DNA from: JAFAMS01 sp049520515 | GTDB taxonomy: Bacteria; Vulcanimicrobiota; Vulcanimicrobiia; Vulcanimicrobiales; Vulcanimicrobiaceae | DNA length: 64,000 nt | Reading direction: 5' to 3' | NCBI GenBank assembly: GCA_049520515.1 | Contig: JBEKPS010000002.1 | Span: 252,347-316,346 of the forward strand | Shown: positions 25,861-34,010 of the stretch, one piece after another | How positions within the stretch are numbered: position 1 is the stretch's first letter | How the letters are laid out: each line of letters begins with the position of its first letter | The notes under the pieces: model-generated | Databases searched by the model: none | Told to the model about the DNA's origin: nothing | What the model saw: only the letters and a program-made list of their open reading frames with translations | Made by a program: the position numbers and the translations under genes

Positions 25861-26683
25861 TCGATTTCGGCGCGACCTTCATGACGCGCGCAAAAAAATC
25901 GGAAGCTTCTAACCGTGCGCACATAGCTTGGAGTCCTTGGGTCGGTCCGCGCCATTCCAACTCGTCGACGTTCGCGAATAGTGCGGCATCAGTTCGAAGC
26001 GTCGCGAGCTTCTTGAACAACAGCGCGGATTCTAGCTGGTCGCCGAGAACGTCCGGTGGAAATTGCTCGATCGCACCGCAGCGTGTCAGCAACGATGCCG
26101 CGCCTTTGGCTCCAATTCCGGTGATGCCCGGGTAACCATCGGCAGAGTCACCAACGAGCGCCAAGTAGTCGGGAATCAGCTCCGGATCTACTCCGAATTT
26201 GGCGCGGACGCCATCGGCGTTTCGAATGGTTTTGCTTCTTCGGTCGACTTGCACGACGCGCTCGCCACGCACACATTGCGCGAGATCTTTATCCGGCGTC
26301 CAAATGCAGACTTTCTGCACGCGAGCATCGCGCGCGGCGATCGCGGCCGCTGAGGCCAGCGCGTCATCGGCTTCCAGCTCGACCATCGCCCAAACCGCGA
26401 TTCCCATTGCGCGCAGCGCGTCTTCGAGCGGTTCGAATTGCGCGCGGAGCGCGCGATCGATTCCTGCTCCGGTTTTATATCCGGGCCAAAGCTCGTTGCG
26501 GAACGATTCGATGACGTGATCCGTGGCGACGCCTATGTGCGTGGCGCCTTCGTCAATCATCTGTATCACGGTGTTGAGTACACCAACGACCGCTCCGTAT
26601 GGCCGGTCGGTCTTAGTGAAGCGCCGCAATCCGTAAAAGTGCCGGAAAAGCTCGTAGGTGCCGTCGATCAGATGAACAATCAC
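25856..26683 (-). CDS. 5'-3' exonuclease (PolI N-terminal / FEN-like)
   Basis: A stand-alone 275-residue relative of the 5' nuclease domain of DNA polymerase I. Acidic metal ligands appear in order: VHLIDGTYELFR, the VELEADDALASAAA helix, WTPDKDLAQCV and the helix-hairpin-helix LVGDSADGYPGITGIGAKGAA. The size and motif order fit FEN/ExoIX-type flap endonucleases that process RNA primers and flaps. It starts on GTG 17 bases after the SDR gene and is probably in the same transcript. Confidence 0.85.
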   Translation of the reverse strand: MIVHLIDGTYELFRHFYGLRRFTKTDRPYGAVVGVLNTVIQMIDEGATHIGVATDHVIESFRNELWPGYKTGAGIDRALRAQFEPLEDALRAMGIAVWAMVELEADDALASAAAIAARDARVQKVCIWTPDKDLAQCVRGERVVQVDRRSKTIRNADGVRAKFGVDPELIPDYLALVGDSADGYPGITGIGAKGAASLLTRCGAIEQFPPDVLGDQLESALLFKKLATLRTDAALFANVDELEWRGPTQGLQAMCARLEASDFFARVMKVAPKSI

Positions 26684-26700
26684 GCCATCTACTTATCGAC

Positions 26701-28146
26701 CTAAGCCAAAGGCTTGCCCGCCTCCGCCTCGCGAACGATACATGTCGCCATGTCACTGAAGACCCAGTTGTGCAGAAGCGCGACGCTATACCAATAGGCG
26801 AGGCCCAAAAGGCCGTGAGGTTCGAAAAACGCAGTTTGGCGTAACGTCGCGCCGCCGTTATGATCGGGCTCGGCGTCAAACTCCAACCAGGCGCGTCCCG
26901 GCAACTTCATCTCGGCGCGCAAACGGAGCAGTCGGCCCGGCTCATACGCCTCAACGCGCCAAAAATCGACGACGTCGCCTTTCCGCAAATCAGTCGGCGA
27001 ACGCCGTCCACGCCGAAGCCCTACGCCTCCGACGACGCGATCCAGCCATCCACGCAGGCGCCACAACGAATTGGCGCCGAGCCAGCCACGTTGGCCTCCG
27101 AGCGAGCTAAAGACAGCGGCGATGCGTGCGGGAGACGCGTGAGCGTGGCGCACTCGCATATCGATGAGCATGCCTTCCTTCGCGCCGCTAAAGTCCTTAG
27201 GAAGTGTGTCGAGATCAAAGGCATCGAACCAGGTTGTCTCAGCACCGCCGCTATGATATCGGTCGAGCGCGTCTTTCACAGCATCTTCGAAGCCGATCGG
27301 AACGATCTGCGGAAAATCGTCCTCTGCGGCATGGCCCCGCACAACAACCTCGTTGTTTAGCCCGCGAATGAGCGGCTGAGCGAGTCGCGCCGGGATCGGA
27401 GTAACGAGATGTACCCAGTATGATGAAAGTTTCGGAGTGAAAAAGGGGACGACGACGATGTGTCTGCGCAAGCCGCGAATCGCCGCATACTGCTGCATCA
27501 TGTCGCGATAGGTCAGAACATCTGCGCCGCCAATCTCGTAGACCCGGTGTTCGCGCGCTTTGAGCTCGAGTGCAGCATTCAAGTATGTAAGCACGTCCTG
27601 GATGCCGATCGGCTGACAGCGTGTCATCACCCAGCGTGGTGCGATCATCACGGGCAATCGCTCGGTCAGATATCGCATCATCTCGAAACTGATCGAGCCG
27701 CTCCCAATGATGAGCGCCGCGCGAAACTCAACGACCGGTACGCCGCTTGCCCGCAGGATGTCGCCGACTTCATGCCGGCTACGCAGGTGCGCGGAGAGTG
27801 TGTCTTGATCGTTGCCCAGGCCGCCTAGATAAATGATCCTGCCTACGCTGGCTGCGCGCGCAGCTTTTCCGAAACACGTTGCGGCTTTGCGATCTACGTC
27901 GGCAAAGGCGTGCGTCGAGCCCATCGAATGGACGAGGTAGTATGCGGCGTCGCAACCTGCGAGCGCACGCGCGAGAGAGGCTTGGTCGGCAATATCGCCT
28001 TCGACGATCTCGACGCCCTCATCAAAACGCCCGCGCAAGCGTTCCGGCGCGCGCGCAAAGCATCGCACATGATAATCATGCTCGCGCAAGCGCGGAACGA
28101 GACGGCCGCCGATATAGCCGGTGGCACCAGTCACGAGCACGCGCAT
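26701..28146 (-). CDS. SDR-family oxidoreductase with C-terminal DUF2867
   Basis: Two domains in 481 residues. Residues 1-300 are an atypical NAD(P)-binding SDR fold: VLVTGATGYIGGRLVPRL with the Rossmann glycines, RIIYLGGLGND and SRHEVGDILRASGVPV, where Tyr of the usual YxxxK is replaced by His. Residues 320-475 are a DUF2867/polyketide-cyclase-like domain (LRKGDVVDFWRVEAYEPGRLLRLRAEMK and FEPHGLLGLAYWYSV). Substrate unknown. It is 8 bases downstream of the cobalamin-binding gene; TAACTT five bases before the ATG could also act as an internal -10. Confidence 0.85.
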   Translation of the reverse strand: MRVLVTGATGYIGGRLVPRLREHDYHVRCFARAPERLRGRFDEGVEIVEGDIADQASLARALAGCDAAYYLVHSMGSTHAFADVDRKAATCFGKAARAASVGRIIYLGGLGNDQDTLSAHLRSRHEVGDILRASGVPVVEFRAALIIGSGSISFEMMRYLTERLPVMIAPRWVMTRCQPIGIQDVLTYLNAALELKAREHRVYEIGGADVLTYRDMMQQYAAIRGLRRHIVVVPFFTPKLSSYWVHLVTPIPARLAQPLIRGLNNEVVVRGHAAEDDFPQIVPIGFEDAVKDALDRYHSGGAETTWFDAFDLDTLPKDFSGAKEGMLIDMRVRHAHASPARIAAVFSSLGGQRGWLGANSLWRLRGWLDRVVGGVGLRRGRRSPTDLRKGDVVDFWRVEAYEPGRLLRLRAEMKLPGRAWLEFDAEPDHNGGATLRQTAFFEPHGLLGLAYWYSVALLHNWVFSDMATCIVREAEAGKPLA

Positions 28147-28154
28147 GAGCGAAG

Positions 28155-29207
28155 TTACAGCGCGTTGGCGTAGGCCAACGCTTCTACGGGATCTCGAGCA
28201 AACGCATCGGCTCCGACGATCGAAGCGACGCGTTCGAGTCGATTAATGGCAATGCCCCCGATGATCACGCGCGGGTGCCAGTCCGGGTTAGACGCCGCCT
28301 CGAGCGCCGAAACCGCGCTTTTGGCCGCGCGAAGATGTTGCGCAAACGAGAGCGAAAGCGCGACCACGTCGGCGTGCATGTTGCTGGCTTGCGTGACGAG
28401 CGCTCCCGTGGGAACGTTGGGTCCGAGGTACTGCACTTCCCACCCGTCGAGTGCGAACGCATCGGCAATCATGCGCAGCCCGATCGTGTGTGTGTTGCCT
28501 TCGACGCAGGCCAGCAGGATGCGTTTTGCTTTTGCCGGCTGCGGCGCGCTGCCGAACAGGCCCATCGTCATCACCGTCAGCGCAATCGCACTCGCAAGAT
28601 GCTCCTGGGCCACGGTGAGTTGATTCGTTTCCCACTTCGTACCAATCGAATAGAGCGCAGGCTGGATCACGTGCATTTCCGTTTCCACGAATCCTCGCCC
28701 GGAGGCCGTGCACGACTGAAGAACGGCCATCGCATCGTTCAGTCGGCCGGCGACGATCGCTGCTTCGAATGTTCTCGCTTCCGGCCACGGTGTCGGCGGA
28801 TTGAACCTCCCGGCCCCCGCGCCGCGCGCGGCGAGAAATCCGTCGCGCACCGCGGAAATGGCGCCTCGGGTTGCGGCTGCGTCGGCGTCATCCATGTGCG
28901 CCGCCAGGTATTCACCCAACCATTCTAAAGAGAGCGCCAAGTGCTCGGTTGGGATCCCTCGAGACGCTAAAACTCCGTCGAGCCAGCAGAGGTAGTCGAT
29001 CATCGGCAGAGTTTCCCCGAACTCGAGTACCGGTCGGAGAAAATCCAAATGAAAGCCGAGGTCTTCGCGAGTCTGTTCGCGCCCGCGCTCTCCGAAGCGA
29101 TCATAGATCGATCCGTACGTCGAATAAAACCGTTCGGTCACCGCAGAGATCGCGTCGAGTCGCGCCGCCGAGAACGCCGATAGGCCACGTTCGCCTAACG
29201 GCGTCAT
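28155..29207 (-). CDS. Cobalamin-binding, CarH-photoreceptor-like protein without HTH
   Basis: Residues 145-220 form the B12 cap four-helix bundle with the Wx9EH motif (W192, E202, H203) that in CarH caps adenosylcobalamin and gives light sensitivity. Residues 225-350 are the Rossmann B12-binding domain with the lower-ligand motif EGNTHTIG (H240), VVALSLSF and VIIGGIAIN. The first 120 residues are a helical domain of unknown family, not the MerR-type DNA-binding domain of CarH. It may sense light or B12 and act through protein contacts. Start ATG overlaps the stop of the ABM gene (ATGA). Confidence 0.8.
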   Translation of the reverse strand: MTPLGERGLSAFSAARLDAISAVTERFYSTYGSIYDRFGERGREQTREDLGFHLDFLRPVLEFGETLPMIDYLCWLDGVLASRGIPTEHLALSLEWLGEYLAAHMDDADAAATRGAISAVRDGFLAARGAGAGRFNPPTPWPEARTFEAAIVAGRLNDAMAVLQSCTASGRGFVETEMHVIQPALYSIGTKWETNQLTVAQEHLASAIALTVMTMGLFGSAPQPAKAKRILLACVEGNTHTIGLRMIADAFALDGWEVQYLGPNVPTGALVTQASNMHADVVALSLSFAQHLRAAKSAVSALEAASNPDWHPRVIIGGIAINRLERVASIVGADAFARDPVEALAYANAL

Positions 29208-29512
29208 TCGGCAAAAATGTCGAAGAGCCGGATCACCGCGCTGCCTTTGACGAGTTTGAGCCCTTTGGGGATACCGGCGTGTGATTCGCGATAGGTATGC
29301 CCGTGGTGCCAGCTCTTATAACTCGCCTCGTCGTCCCACCGCGTCAACAACCAAATCTCGGCGGGCTCGCCTACCGGGCTCATGACGTCCATCCCGACGA
29401 AACCCGGAGCTCCATCGACCAAGTGTGGTCGATTCCGAAAAGCGTCGTGGACTTCTTCGGACATATCGTTGGCAATCGTGAAACAACTCAAGGCAGCGAA
29501 CATCTTAGGCAT
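29204..29512 (-). CDS. Antibiotic biosynthesis monooxygenase (ABM/HmoA-like)
   Basis: A 102-residue ferredoxin-like fold: FAALSCFTIANDMSEEVHDAF, RPHLVDGAPGFVGMDVM, EIWLLTRWDDEASYKSWHHG and a C-terminal helix and strand. The WxxxxSYKSWxxG pattern is typical of IsdG/HmoA heme-degrading and ABM proteins. Whether heme is the substrate is not shown. AAAGGA eight bases before the ATG is a fair Shine-Dalgarno. It opens the set ABM - B12 protein - SDR - exonuclease and begins 3 bases after the diguanylate cyclase. Confidence 0.82.
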   Translation of the reverse strand: MPKMFAALSCFTIANDMSEEVHDAFRNRPHLVDGAPGFVGMDVMSPVGEPAEIWLLTRWDDEASYKSWHHGHTYRESHAGIPKGLKLVKGSAVIRLFDIFAE

Positions 29513-29515
29513 CCT

Positions 29516-30496
29516 TTATCCGGTCGCGAGCGTCGTAGTTTTGAAGACGTCCGCGACGACGCGATTACGTCCCGCGCATTTCGCCTCGTAGAGCGCGGTA
29601 TCGACGCGTACCAGCAGAGCATGTCCGGTCTCGCCCGGGCCGAGTTCCGCGACGCCGAAACTGGCCGTTGTGGATCCCACGACGGGCTCGATGCATCGCG
29701 CTGCAAATGCCTTGCAAATGCGCGCCGCGACGCCGACGGCGGTTTCAAGATCGGTCTCGGGCATTAAGACGACGAATTCTTCGCCGCCGGAACGGGCTAG
29801 GACGTCGGTGGCGCGCGTGTTGGTGCGCAGCACGTCACCAAACACCTCGAGCACCGCGTCGCCTATCGGATGTCCATACGTGTCGTTGACGTGCTTGAAA
29901 TGATCGATGTCAGCCATGAGTGCCGACAATTTGTTGTTCGTGCGAGCAACGCGGCTGATCTCGATTACCAGGGACTGGTCGAGTGCGCGGCGATTGGCAA
30001 CGCCGGTGAGCGCATCGGTCAGCGATGCGGTGCGGCTCTCCCGCTCGCGCTGTATGAGTTTGAAGTTTGCTTCTGTCAGGGCAAACTGCACCTCAGCGTA
30101 GCGCTGGTTGATCTCCAGCACGCCCTTGTTGAGCCGTTCGAGATCGGCGACGTCGTATTCGACCAGCACGAGCAAGCGCGAGCCGAGACGCCGTATGTGC
30201 CCTGAGAGCGTCTGCGTAGTACCGGCGAATGTGCCAATCGTAAGTAGTCCGCTGTAGACGTTCCCGTCGGATCGCACGACTGCTCCAGCGAGTGCGCTAA
30301 ATCGCGGCTGAATGAAAAATTGCGCGGCGTCAAACCCGGCGGCTGGTTGCCCGGCGACGCCGATGATCCGTAAAAAGCCGGCGTTGGCTTCGAGAAGCCT
30401 TCCGTCTTCATCTATTGCGGCGGTTGCGACGGCGAGCAAGTCTTGAAATTCGATCGGGAACCACCGTGCGCTCGCCGGCTCCGGGTCACTCCGCAT
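29516..30496 (-). CDS. Diguanylate cyclase with PAS-like sensor (GGDEF)
   Basis: Makes the second messenger c-di-GMP. In 326 residues, an N-terminal PAS-like domain (LLAVATAAIDEDGRLLEANAGFLRIIG) is joined by a coiled-coil linker (LERLNKGVLEINQRYAEVQ) to a complete GGDEF domain: DALTGVANRRALD, MADIDHFKHVNDTYGHPIGD and active site RSGGEEF. An inhibitory site RxxD (RATD) lies five residues before GGEEF, so product feedback is likely. The two PilZ proteins at 45.3 and 53.6 kb are possible c-di-GMP receptors. TATGCT six bases before the ATG suggests a leaderless mRNA. Confidence 0.92.
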   Translation of the reverse strand: MRSDPEPASARWFPIEFQDLLAVATAAIDEDGRLLEANAGFLRIIGVAGQPAAGFDAAQFFIQPRFSALAGAVVRSDGNVYSGLLTIGTFAGTTQTLSGHIRRLGSRLLVLVEYDVADLERLNKGVLEINQRYAEVQFALTEANFKLIQRERESRTASLTDALTGVANRRALDQSLVIEISRVARTNNKLSALMADIDHFKHVNDTYGHPIGDAVLEVFGDVLRTNTRATDVLARSGGEEFVVLMPETDLETAVGVAARICKAFAARCIEPVVGSTTASFGVAELGPGETGHALLVRVDTALYEAKCAGRNRVVADVFKTTTLATG

Positions 30497-30502
30497 CCGG
30501 GA

Positions 30503-30508
30503 AGCATA
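30503..30508 (-). promoter_or_regulatory. -10 of a leaderless diguanylate cyclase mRNA
   Basis: TATGCT (TANNNT type) followed by six bases and the ATG at 30496. No -35 consensus is visible and no Shine-Dalgarno lies between. Confidence 0.4.
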
Positions 30509-30533
30509 CCGCTTGCGGTAACGCGGCGGTAAC

Positions 30534-30559
30534 GCCGCGGCTCATTATTTAGCCGCGGT
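30534..30559. terminator. GC-rich hairpin at the end of the 54-aa gene
   Basis: GCCGCGGCT (30534-30542) pairs with AGCCGCGGT (30551-30559) around the 8-base loop CATTATTT. The stop codon of the 54-residue gene lies at the loop edge. There is no T-run, so factor-independent termination is uncertain. Confidence 0.45.
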
Positions 30560-30713
30560 TACGCGGCTCGTCGCGGCTGAGCTCGGGCCGCTGCCGATCG
30601 TAGCCTTTGGCATCGAACGAGGCGAGAAACCACGGTCGTAGCGACGCGCGATCGGAGCGAGACAGACGCGATATCAGCGCCTTCGCCTCCTCGAGGGTTG
30701 CGGTCTTTTCCAT
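30549..30713 (-). CDS. Small protein of 54 residues, unknown
   Basis: ATG 30713 to TAA 30549. The product begins with MEKTATLEEAKALISRLSRS and continues DRASLRPWFLASFDAKGYD, then a polar tail. The LSRSDRASLRPWFLASFD pattern looks like a compact helical module seen in short uncharacterised bacterial proteins. Codon third positions are mostly G or C, as in neighbours. It has no signal peptide or membrane segment. It lies upstream of the diguanylate cyclase with a hairpin between them. Confidence 0.5.
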   Translation of the reverse strand: MEKTATLEEAKALISRLSRSDRASLRPWFLASFDAKGYDRQRPELSRDEPRNRG

Positions 30714-30791
30714 GTATACCGATTACCCGAAACGCGCTCAACTGACCCCTAAAGAGGCCGATTGTGCCCATTCCGGAAGACACCAACAGTG

Positions 30792-31016
30792 ATGAAAAAG
30801 CAAATAATGACGTTATCAAGCGTCCGGGAAGTGCACGGCAGCGATTTCACCGAGGCCCCCGTGGACCCACAGCTCGTCCGCAAGTATCCGATGTTCTCGT
30901 TCACGTTCGCTTGCGGGGCGATGGCAAAGGGTCAGGGCGCCGATGCCTTGACCATCGAATCGAAGTGCGCCATTCACAAGCGTCGCCCAGGGTCGCGTTC
31001 GCTGTCTAAGGCCTAG
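30792..31016 (+). CDS. Small hypothetical protein of 74 residues
   Basis: The reading from ATG 30792 to TAG 31016 gives MKKQIMTLSSVREVHGSDFT, then TEAPVDPQLVRKYPMFSFTF, two Cys and a basic tail. The first codons are AT-rich, the rest have strong G/C third positions as in real genes here. A competing frame from GTG 30764 covers the same bases and cannot be excluded. No domain is recognised. Its stop abuts the convergent DUF5916 gene with no spacer. Confidence 0.4.
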   Translation: MKKQIMTLSSVREVHGSDFTEAPVDPQLVRKYPMFSFTFACGAMAKGQGADALTIESKCAIHKRRPGSRSLSKA

Positions 31017-33167
31017 TTAAGCCCCTTTCCCACTTCCGGCGTAGAAAATGAATTTGACGATCGCCTGTGGGACGGTGACCAGCGTGTTCGGATCGCCGTA
31101 GGCGGCGTAGATCTCTGCTTTCTTCATTCGAATGTGATAGGCAACAGAGATATTGGAACACTTGCCGATGCAGTTGCCGCCGCCGTTCGGTACCGGTGGC
31201 GTCCCGTCGACTCGGCGCAGTCCGATCGCGAGCGAAGAGTCGCGGCTGATCTGATACGAATACGCCGCGCTCTCGAACCACTGGATATTATTCGGAGTGG
31301 TTGGCATCCATTGTGCGGTATCATCGACCGCGAGCGAAACGGCGCCTCGATTGCCGACCCGAATCGTCGTCGTGCGCAGCCACGTGTCGAGCCGGCCATC
31401 GCCGAAGCGTCCGGTATTATAGTAGAGCCAGGTCGGATACGCTGAGGAGCCGTGATTCGGGCAGCAGAAGCTCCCCGGATTCTCTTGCAGCCCGCTATGG
31501 TACATGAGGCTGAAGCCCGCGTTCTGTGAAACCGGCGTGAGCGTTTCTCCGAAGCGCCAATAGTCTGAGCCGGTATAGAGCTGGAAATCCCACGCGCTCT
31601 TCGTGAGAACGTCGAGCGAAAGAATTTGATCGCTCTGCGATTGTCCGTACAGCGTGCCCTGATACCGGTCCAAGAGGCCGCCGATACCGATTGCCTCGAG
31701 TTTATCCGATCCGGAAAACAGCCAAATCTTGCCGGCGTAGAAACCATAGCCTGCAATGTCCGGATGCGCGTCGTAGCCGTCGACCGGATTGAAGTCTTCT
31801 CCCACCTTTTTTATCGCGGCGTTGAAATTGAAGGTAGGACTTTGCCAACCGAAGCCTGCGTCAATTGAAGATGATTGCGAGGGGTTCAGCACGTTCGTTC
31901 CGGCGTCAGTCGCATAACGGACATATCCATTGAGATATTTGAGGCTGTTCCAGTTGAGCCCAATCTCGTTGGAATCATCGATGACGCCCGGAAGGTCGGC
32001 AGTGACGTGCTGGAACTCCGAGTGCCACTGCGAATCGGACGACGTATAGTCGACTGCCGCCGCACTATCGTTGCGCTGCACGCCGATCGCATCGAATGCG
32101 GCGACGCCAAAGTCGCCCTGTTTGCCTTCAAAGGCATAGCCTTGCGATGGCGTCGGTATCGCCGGCGTGTACAGTGTGGTGTGGAAATCCAAGCAGACAT
32201 TACAGCCGAACGTGTCATAAAACTGCGCGGCTTGCGTGAAGAATGGACGCACTTCGCTGTACACGCGCTGCACGACGGTCGGCGCGATCGTCTGTTGATC
32301 GAGCTCGACATTGGAATAGTCCGGATGGAACGTCGAGAAGAACGCTGACGTCTGCGTGATTGGAATGGAAACGTCGGCGCCAACGCGCGAGGTCGAACCG
32401 CCCGCTGCGCTGCTTGCAACCGACCCAAGCGCATACGGTGCGATCCGCGGCGCCGGCCTCGCTTGCGCGACCGACGATGCAGGCATCGTAAGAACGCCGG
32501 CGCGTGCTACGTCGTCGGGCAACGTTTGAAGGCTGTCATACGACCACACATACACCGCGCCGGTGCTGCGTACGTAACGAATGAACTGCGCGCGCCACGC
32601 ACCGCTGTGTTGGCCATGGATTACGCCGAGCGGAATCGCCATCGTTACGGTATAGCCGCCATCATAGGCGGTGCCGTGCGATTCCCAACGTGGCGCAAAC
32701 GCCGTGTTTTCGGTGGACGCCTCGTTGTGCGAACCACTCGCGTTTGCTTCAAACTGATATTGAAAGCCGCCGGCTCCGGTCGGCCACAAGTCGACCCAGA
32801 CGGCATCGTCGCTCCACGAAATGCTTCCGCCGTTGCTGGTACTCCCACCGGTGACGAGATCGTCGCTCTGCTGCGAGATGACGACCGGGGTGTGTTGCGT
32901 GGCGTCAAAGCGCACGTAGAGAAACTTGCCATCGGTTGCAACGTGCACTTGCGTCGCGTCCGCAGCGGGTCGCTGATGTGGGACGTCCCAGGTGAGCGGC
33001 AGGCTCACGCTCTCGTCCCAAGCCTTCGTGCTCGCACTCGGGTCGAGCGTGACGTTCGCCTTCAACTTCGGCACGTCGGTACGCAACGTTGAAGCCGACG
33101 TCGTCGCGCAAAGATAGATCGCGATGTAGAGAATAAGGCCCGCACGACGGAACACCGTTGACCGCAT
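31017..33167 (-). CDS. DUF5916 outer-membrane beta-barrel protein with CBM9-like N-domain
   Basis: The 716 residues begin with a signal peptide (FRRAGLILYIAIYLCATTSA). Residues 35-230 look like the CBM9-related domain of the family (LYVRFDATQ, DDAVWVDLWPTG, YTVTMAIPLG). The DUF5916 part begins with FHPDYSNVELDQQTIAPTVV and ends in many alternating aromatic beta strands. Relatives are thought to sit in the outer membrane, so the cell is probably a diderm. It is transcribed alone from a strong promoter 7 bases before the ATG. Confidence 0.85.
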   Translation of the reverse strand: MRSTVFRRAGLILYIAIYLCATTSASTLRTDVPKLKANVTLDPSASTKAWDESVSLPLTWDVPHQRPAADATQVHVATDGKFLYVRFDATQHTPVVISQQSDDLVTGGSTSNGGSISWSDDAVWVDLWPTGAGGFQYQFEANASGSHNEASTENTAFAPRWESHGTAYDGGYTVTMAIPLGVIHGQHSGAWRAQFIRYVRSTGAVYVWSYDSLQTLPDDVARAGVLTMPASSVAQARPAPRIAPYALGSVASSAAGGSTSRVGADVSIPITQTSAFFSTFHPDYSNVELDQQTIAPTVVQRVYSEVRPFFTQAAQFYDTFGCNVCLDFHTTLYTPAIPTPSQGYAFEGKQGDFGVAAFDAIGVQRNDSAAAVDYTSSDSQWHSEFQHVTADLPGVIDDSNEIGLNWNSLKYLNGYVRYATDAGTNVLNPSQSSSIDAGFGWQSPTFNFNAAIKKVGEDFNPVDGYDAHPDIAGYGFYAGKIWLFSGSDKLEAIGIGGLLDRYQGTLYGQSQSDQILSLDVLTKSAWDFQLYTGSDYWRFGETLTPVSQNAGFSLMYHSGLQENPGSFCCPNHGSSAYPTWLYYNTGRFGDGRLDTWLRTTTIRVGNRGAVSLAVDDTAQWMPTTPNNIQWFESAAYSYQISRDSSLAIGLRRVDGTPPVPNGGGNCIGKCSNISVAYHIRMKKAEIYAAYGDPNTLVTVPQAIVKFIFYAGSGKGA

Positions 33168-33174
33168 GCAACTA

Positions 33175-33204
33175 ATTTTATAGTTATAATCAACTAATTG
33201 TCAA
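33175..33204 (-). promoter_or_regulatory. Strong promoter for a leaderless DUF5916 mRNA
   Basis: Minus-strand -35 TTGACA (33204-33199) and -10 TAAAAT (33180-33175), 18 bases apart; an overlapping TATAAA at 33182-33177 gives 16. The -10 ends 7 bases before the ATG at 33167, where the signal peptide starts, so no room is left for a Shine-Dalgarno. The -35 overlaps the stop of the upstream hydratase gene. Confidence 0.7.
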
Positions 33205-34010
33205 GGAGTTCGGCTTGGAAAGTCCGGCTTTCGCTTAGCGACGAATGCGGTTACGCCTTCGATGAAGTCGGGTGTGGTGCGCAGTCGCGCATACTCCCGG
33301 CCTTCCAGATCCATCGCGACGTGCAGGGGTGCGTCGTACGCGGCGTTCAGCACGCGCTTGAGCGTGCGCAATGCGGGTTGCGGAAGCGCAGTCAATTCCG
33401 CTGCGAGGTTGGCAACGGTTTCGCCGAGCTGCGCTTGTGGGACGACGTTCGTCACGAGTCCCCACGCGAGCGCTTCTGCGGCGTTGATCCGACGGCCACG
33501 CATCACCATGTCCTTGGCGCGACCGAGTCCCGCAATCCGTGCGATGCGCTGACTTCCGCCGCTGCCGGGGATCATGCCGAGCCGGATCTCCGGAAGCGCC
33601 ATCAGCGTACCTTCGGCTGCGATTCGCCAATCGCACGCGAGCGCGATCTCGAGGCCAACGCCGAACGTAAAACCTTGCAGCTGCGCGATCACCGGCTTCG
33701 GACAGCGTTCAGGTGCGCCGATGTTCCACGCCAAATCGGAGAGCGCTTCAGGATCTTGCTCGAGGAATTGCGCGATGTGTCCCCCGGCGCTGAACGCTTC
33801 GTTCCCAGCGCCCTTGATGACGATAACCGAAACATCGTCGTCGTTGGCCAACTCGTCGAACAACGATGCGAGCACGTGTCGAGCAGCGAAGGGAACCGTG
33901 TTGTGATGTTCGGCATCGTCGAGAACGATCGTCGCAACCCGACGCTGAGGCTCGCGCTCAAGGCGCAGGGCGTATTCGCGCAATCTCGCTGCGTCGTCAA
34001 TGAAGTTCAC
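33201..34010 (-). CDS. Enoyl-CoA hydratase/isomerase (crotonase family)
   Basis: The 269 residues have the crotonase oxyanion holes: FSAGGHIAQFLEQD and QGFTFGVGLEIALACDWRIA, then PEIRLGMIPGSGGSQRIARI with the second catalytic Glu region (E/G positions vary). The C-terminal helices are complete. It is the last gene of the nine-gene operon and begins on GTG overlapping the CoA ligase stop by 4 bases. In this context it would act on the CoA thioester made by the ligase. The exact reaction (hydration, isomerisation or hydrolysis) is not readable. Confidence 0.9.
   Translation of the reverse strand: MNFIDDAARLREYALRLEREPQRRVATIVLDDAEHHNTVPFAARHVLASLFDELANDDDVSVIVIKGAGNEAFSAGGHIAQFLEQDPEALSDLAWNIGAPERCPKPVIAQLQGFTFGVGLEIALACDWRIAAEGTLMALPEIRLGMIPGSGGSQRIARIAGLGRAKDMVMRGRRINAAEALAWGLVTNVVPQAQLGETVANLAAELTALPQPALRTLKRVLNAAYDAPLHVAMDLEGREYARLRTTPDFIEGVTAFVAKRKPDFPSRTP

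Noticed and set aside
30559..30819. Minus-strand frame of 86 residues
   Set aside because: Overlaps the better 54-residue frame; its residues look random.
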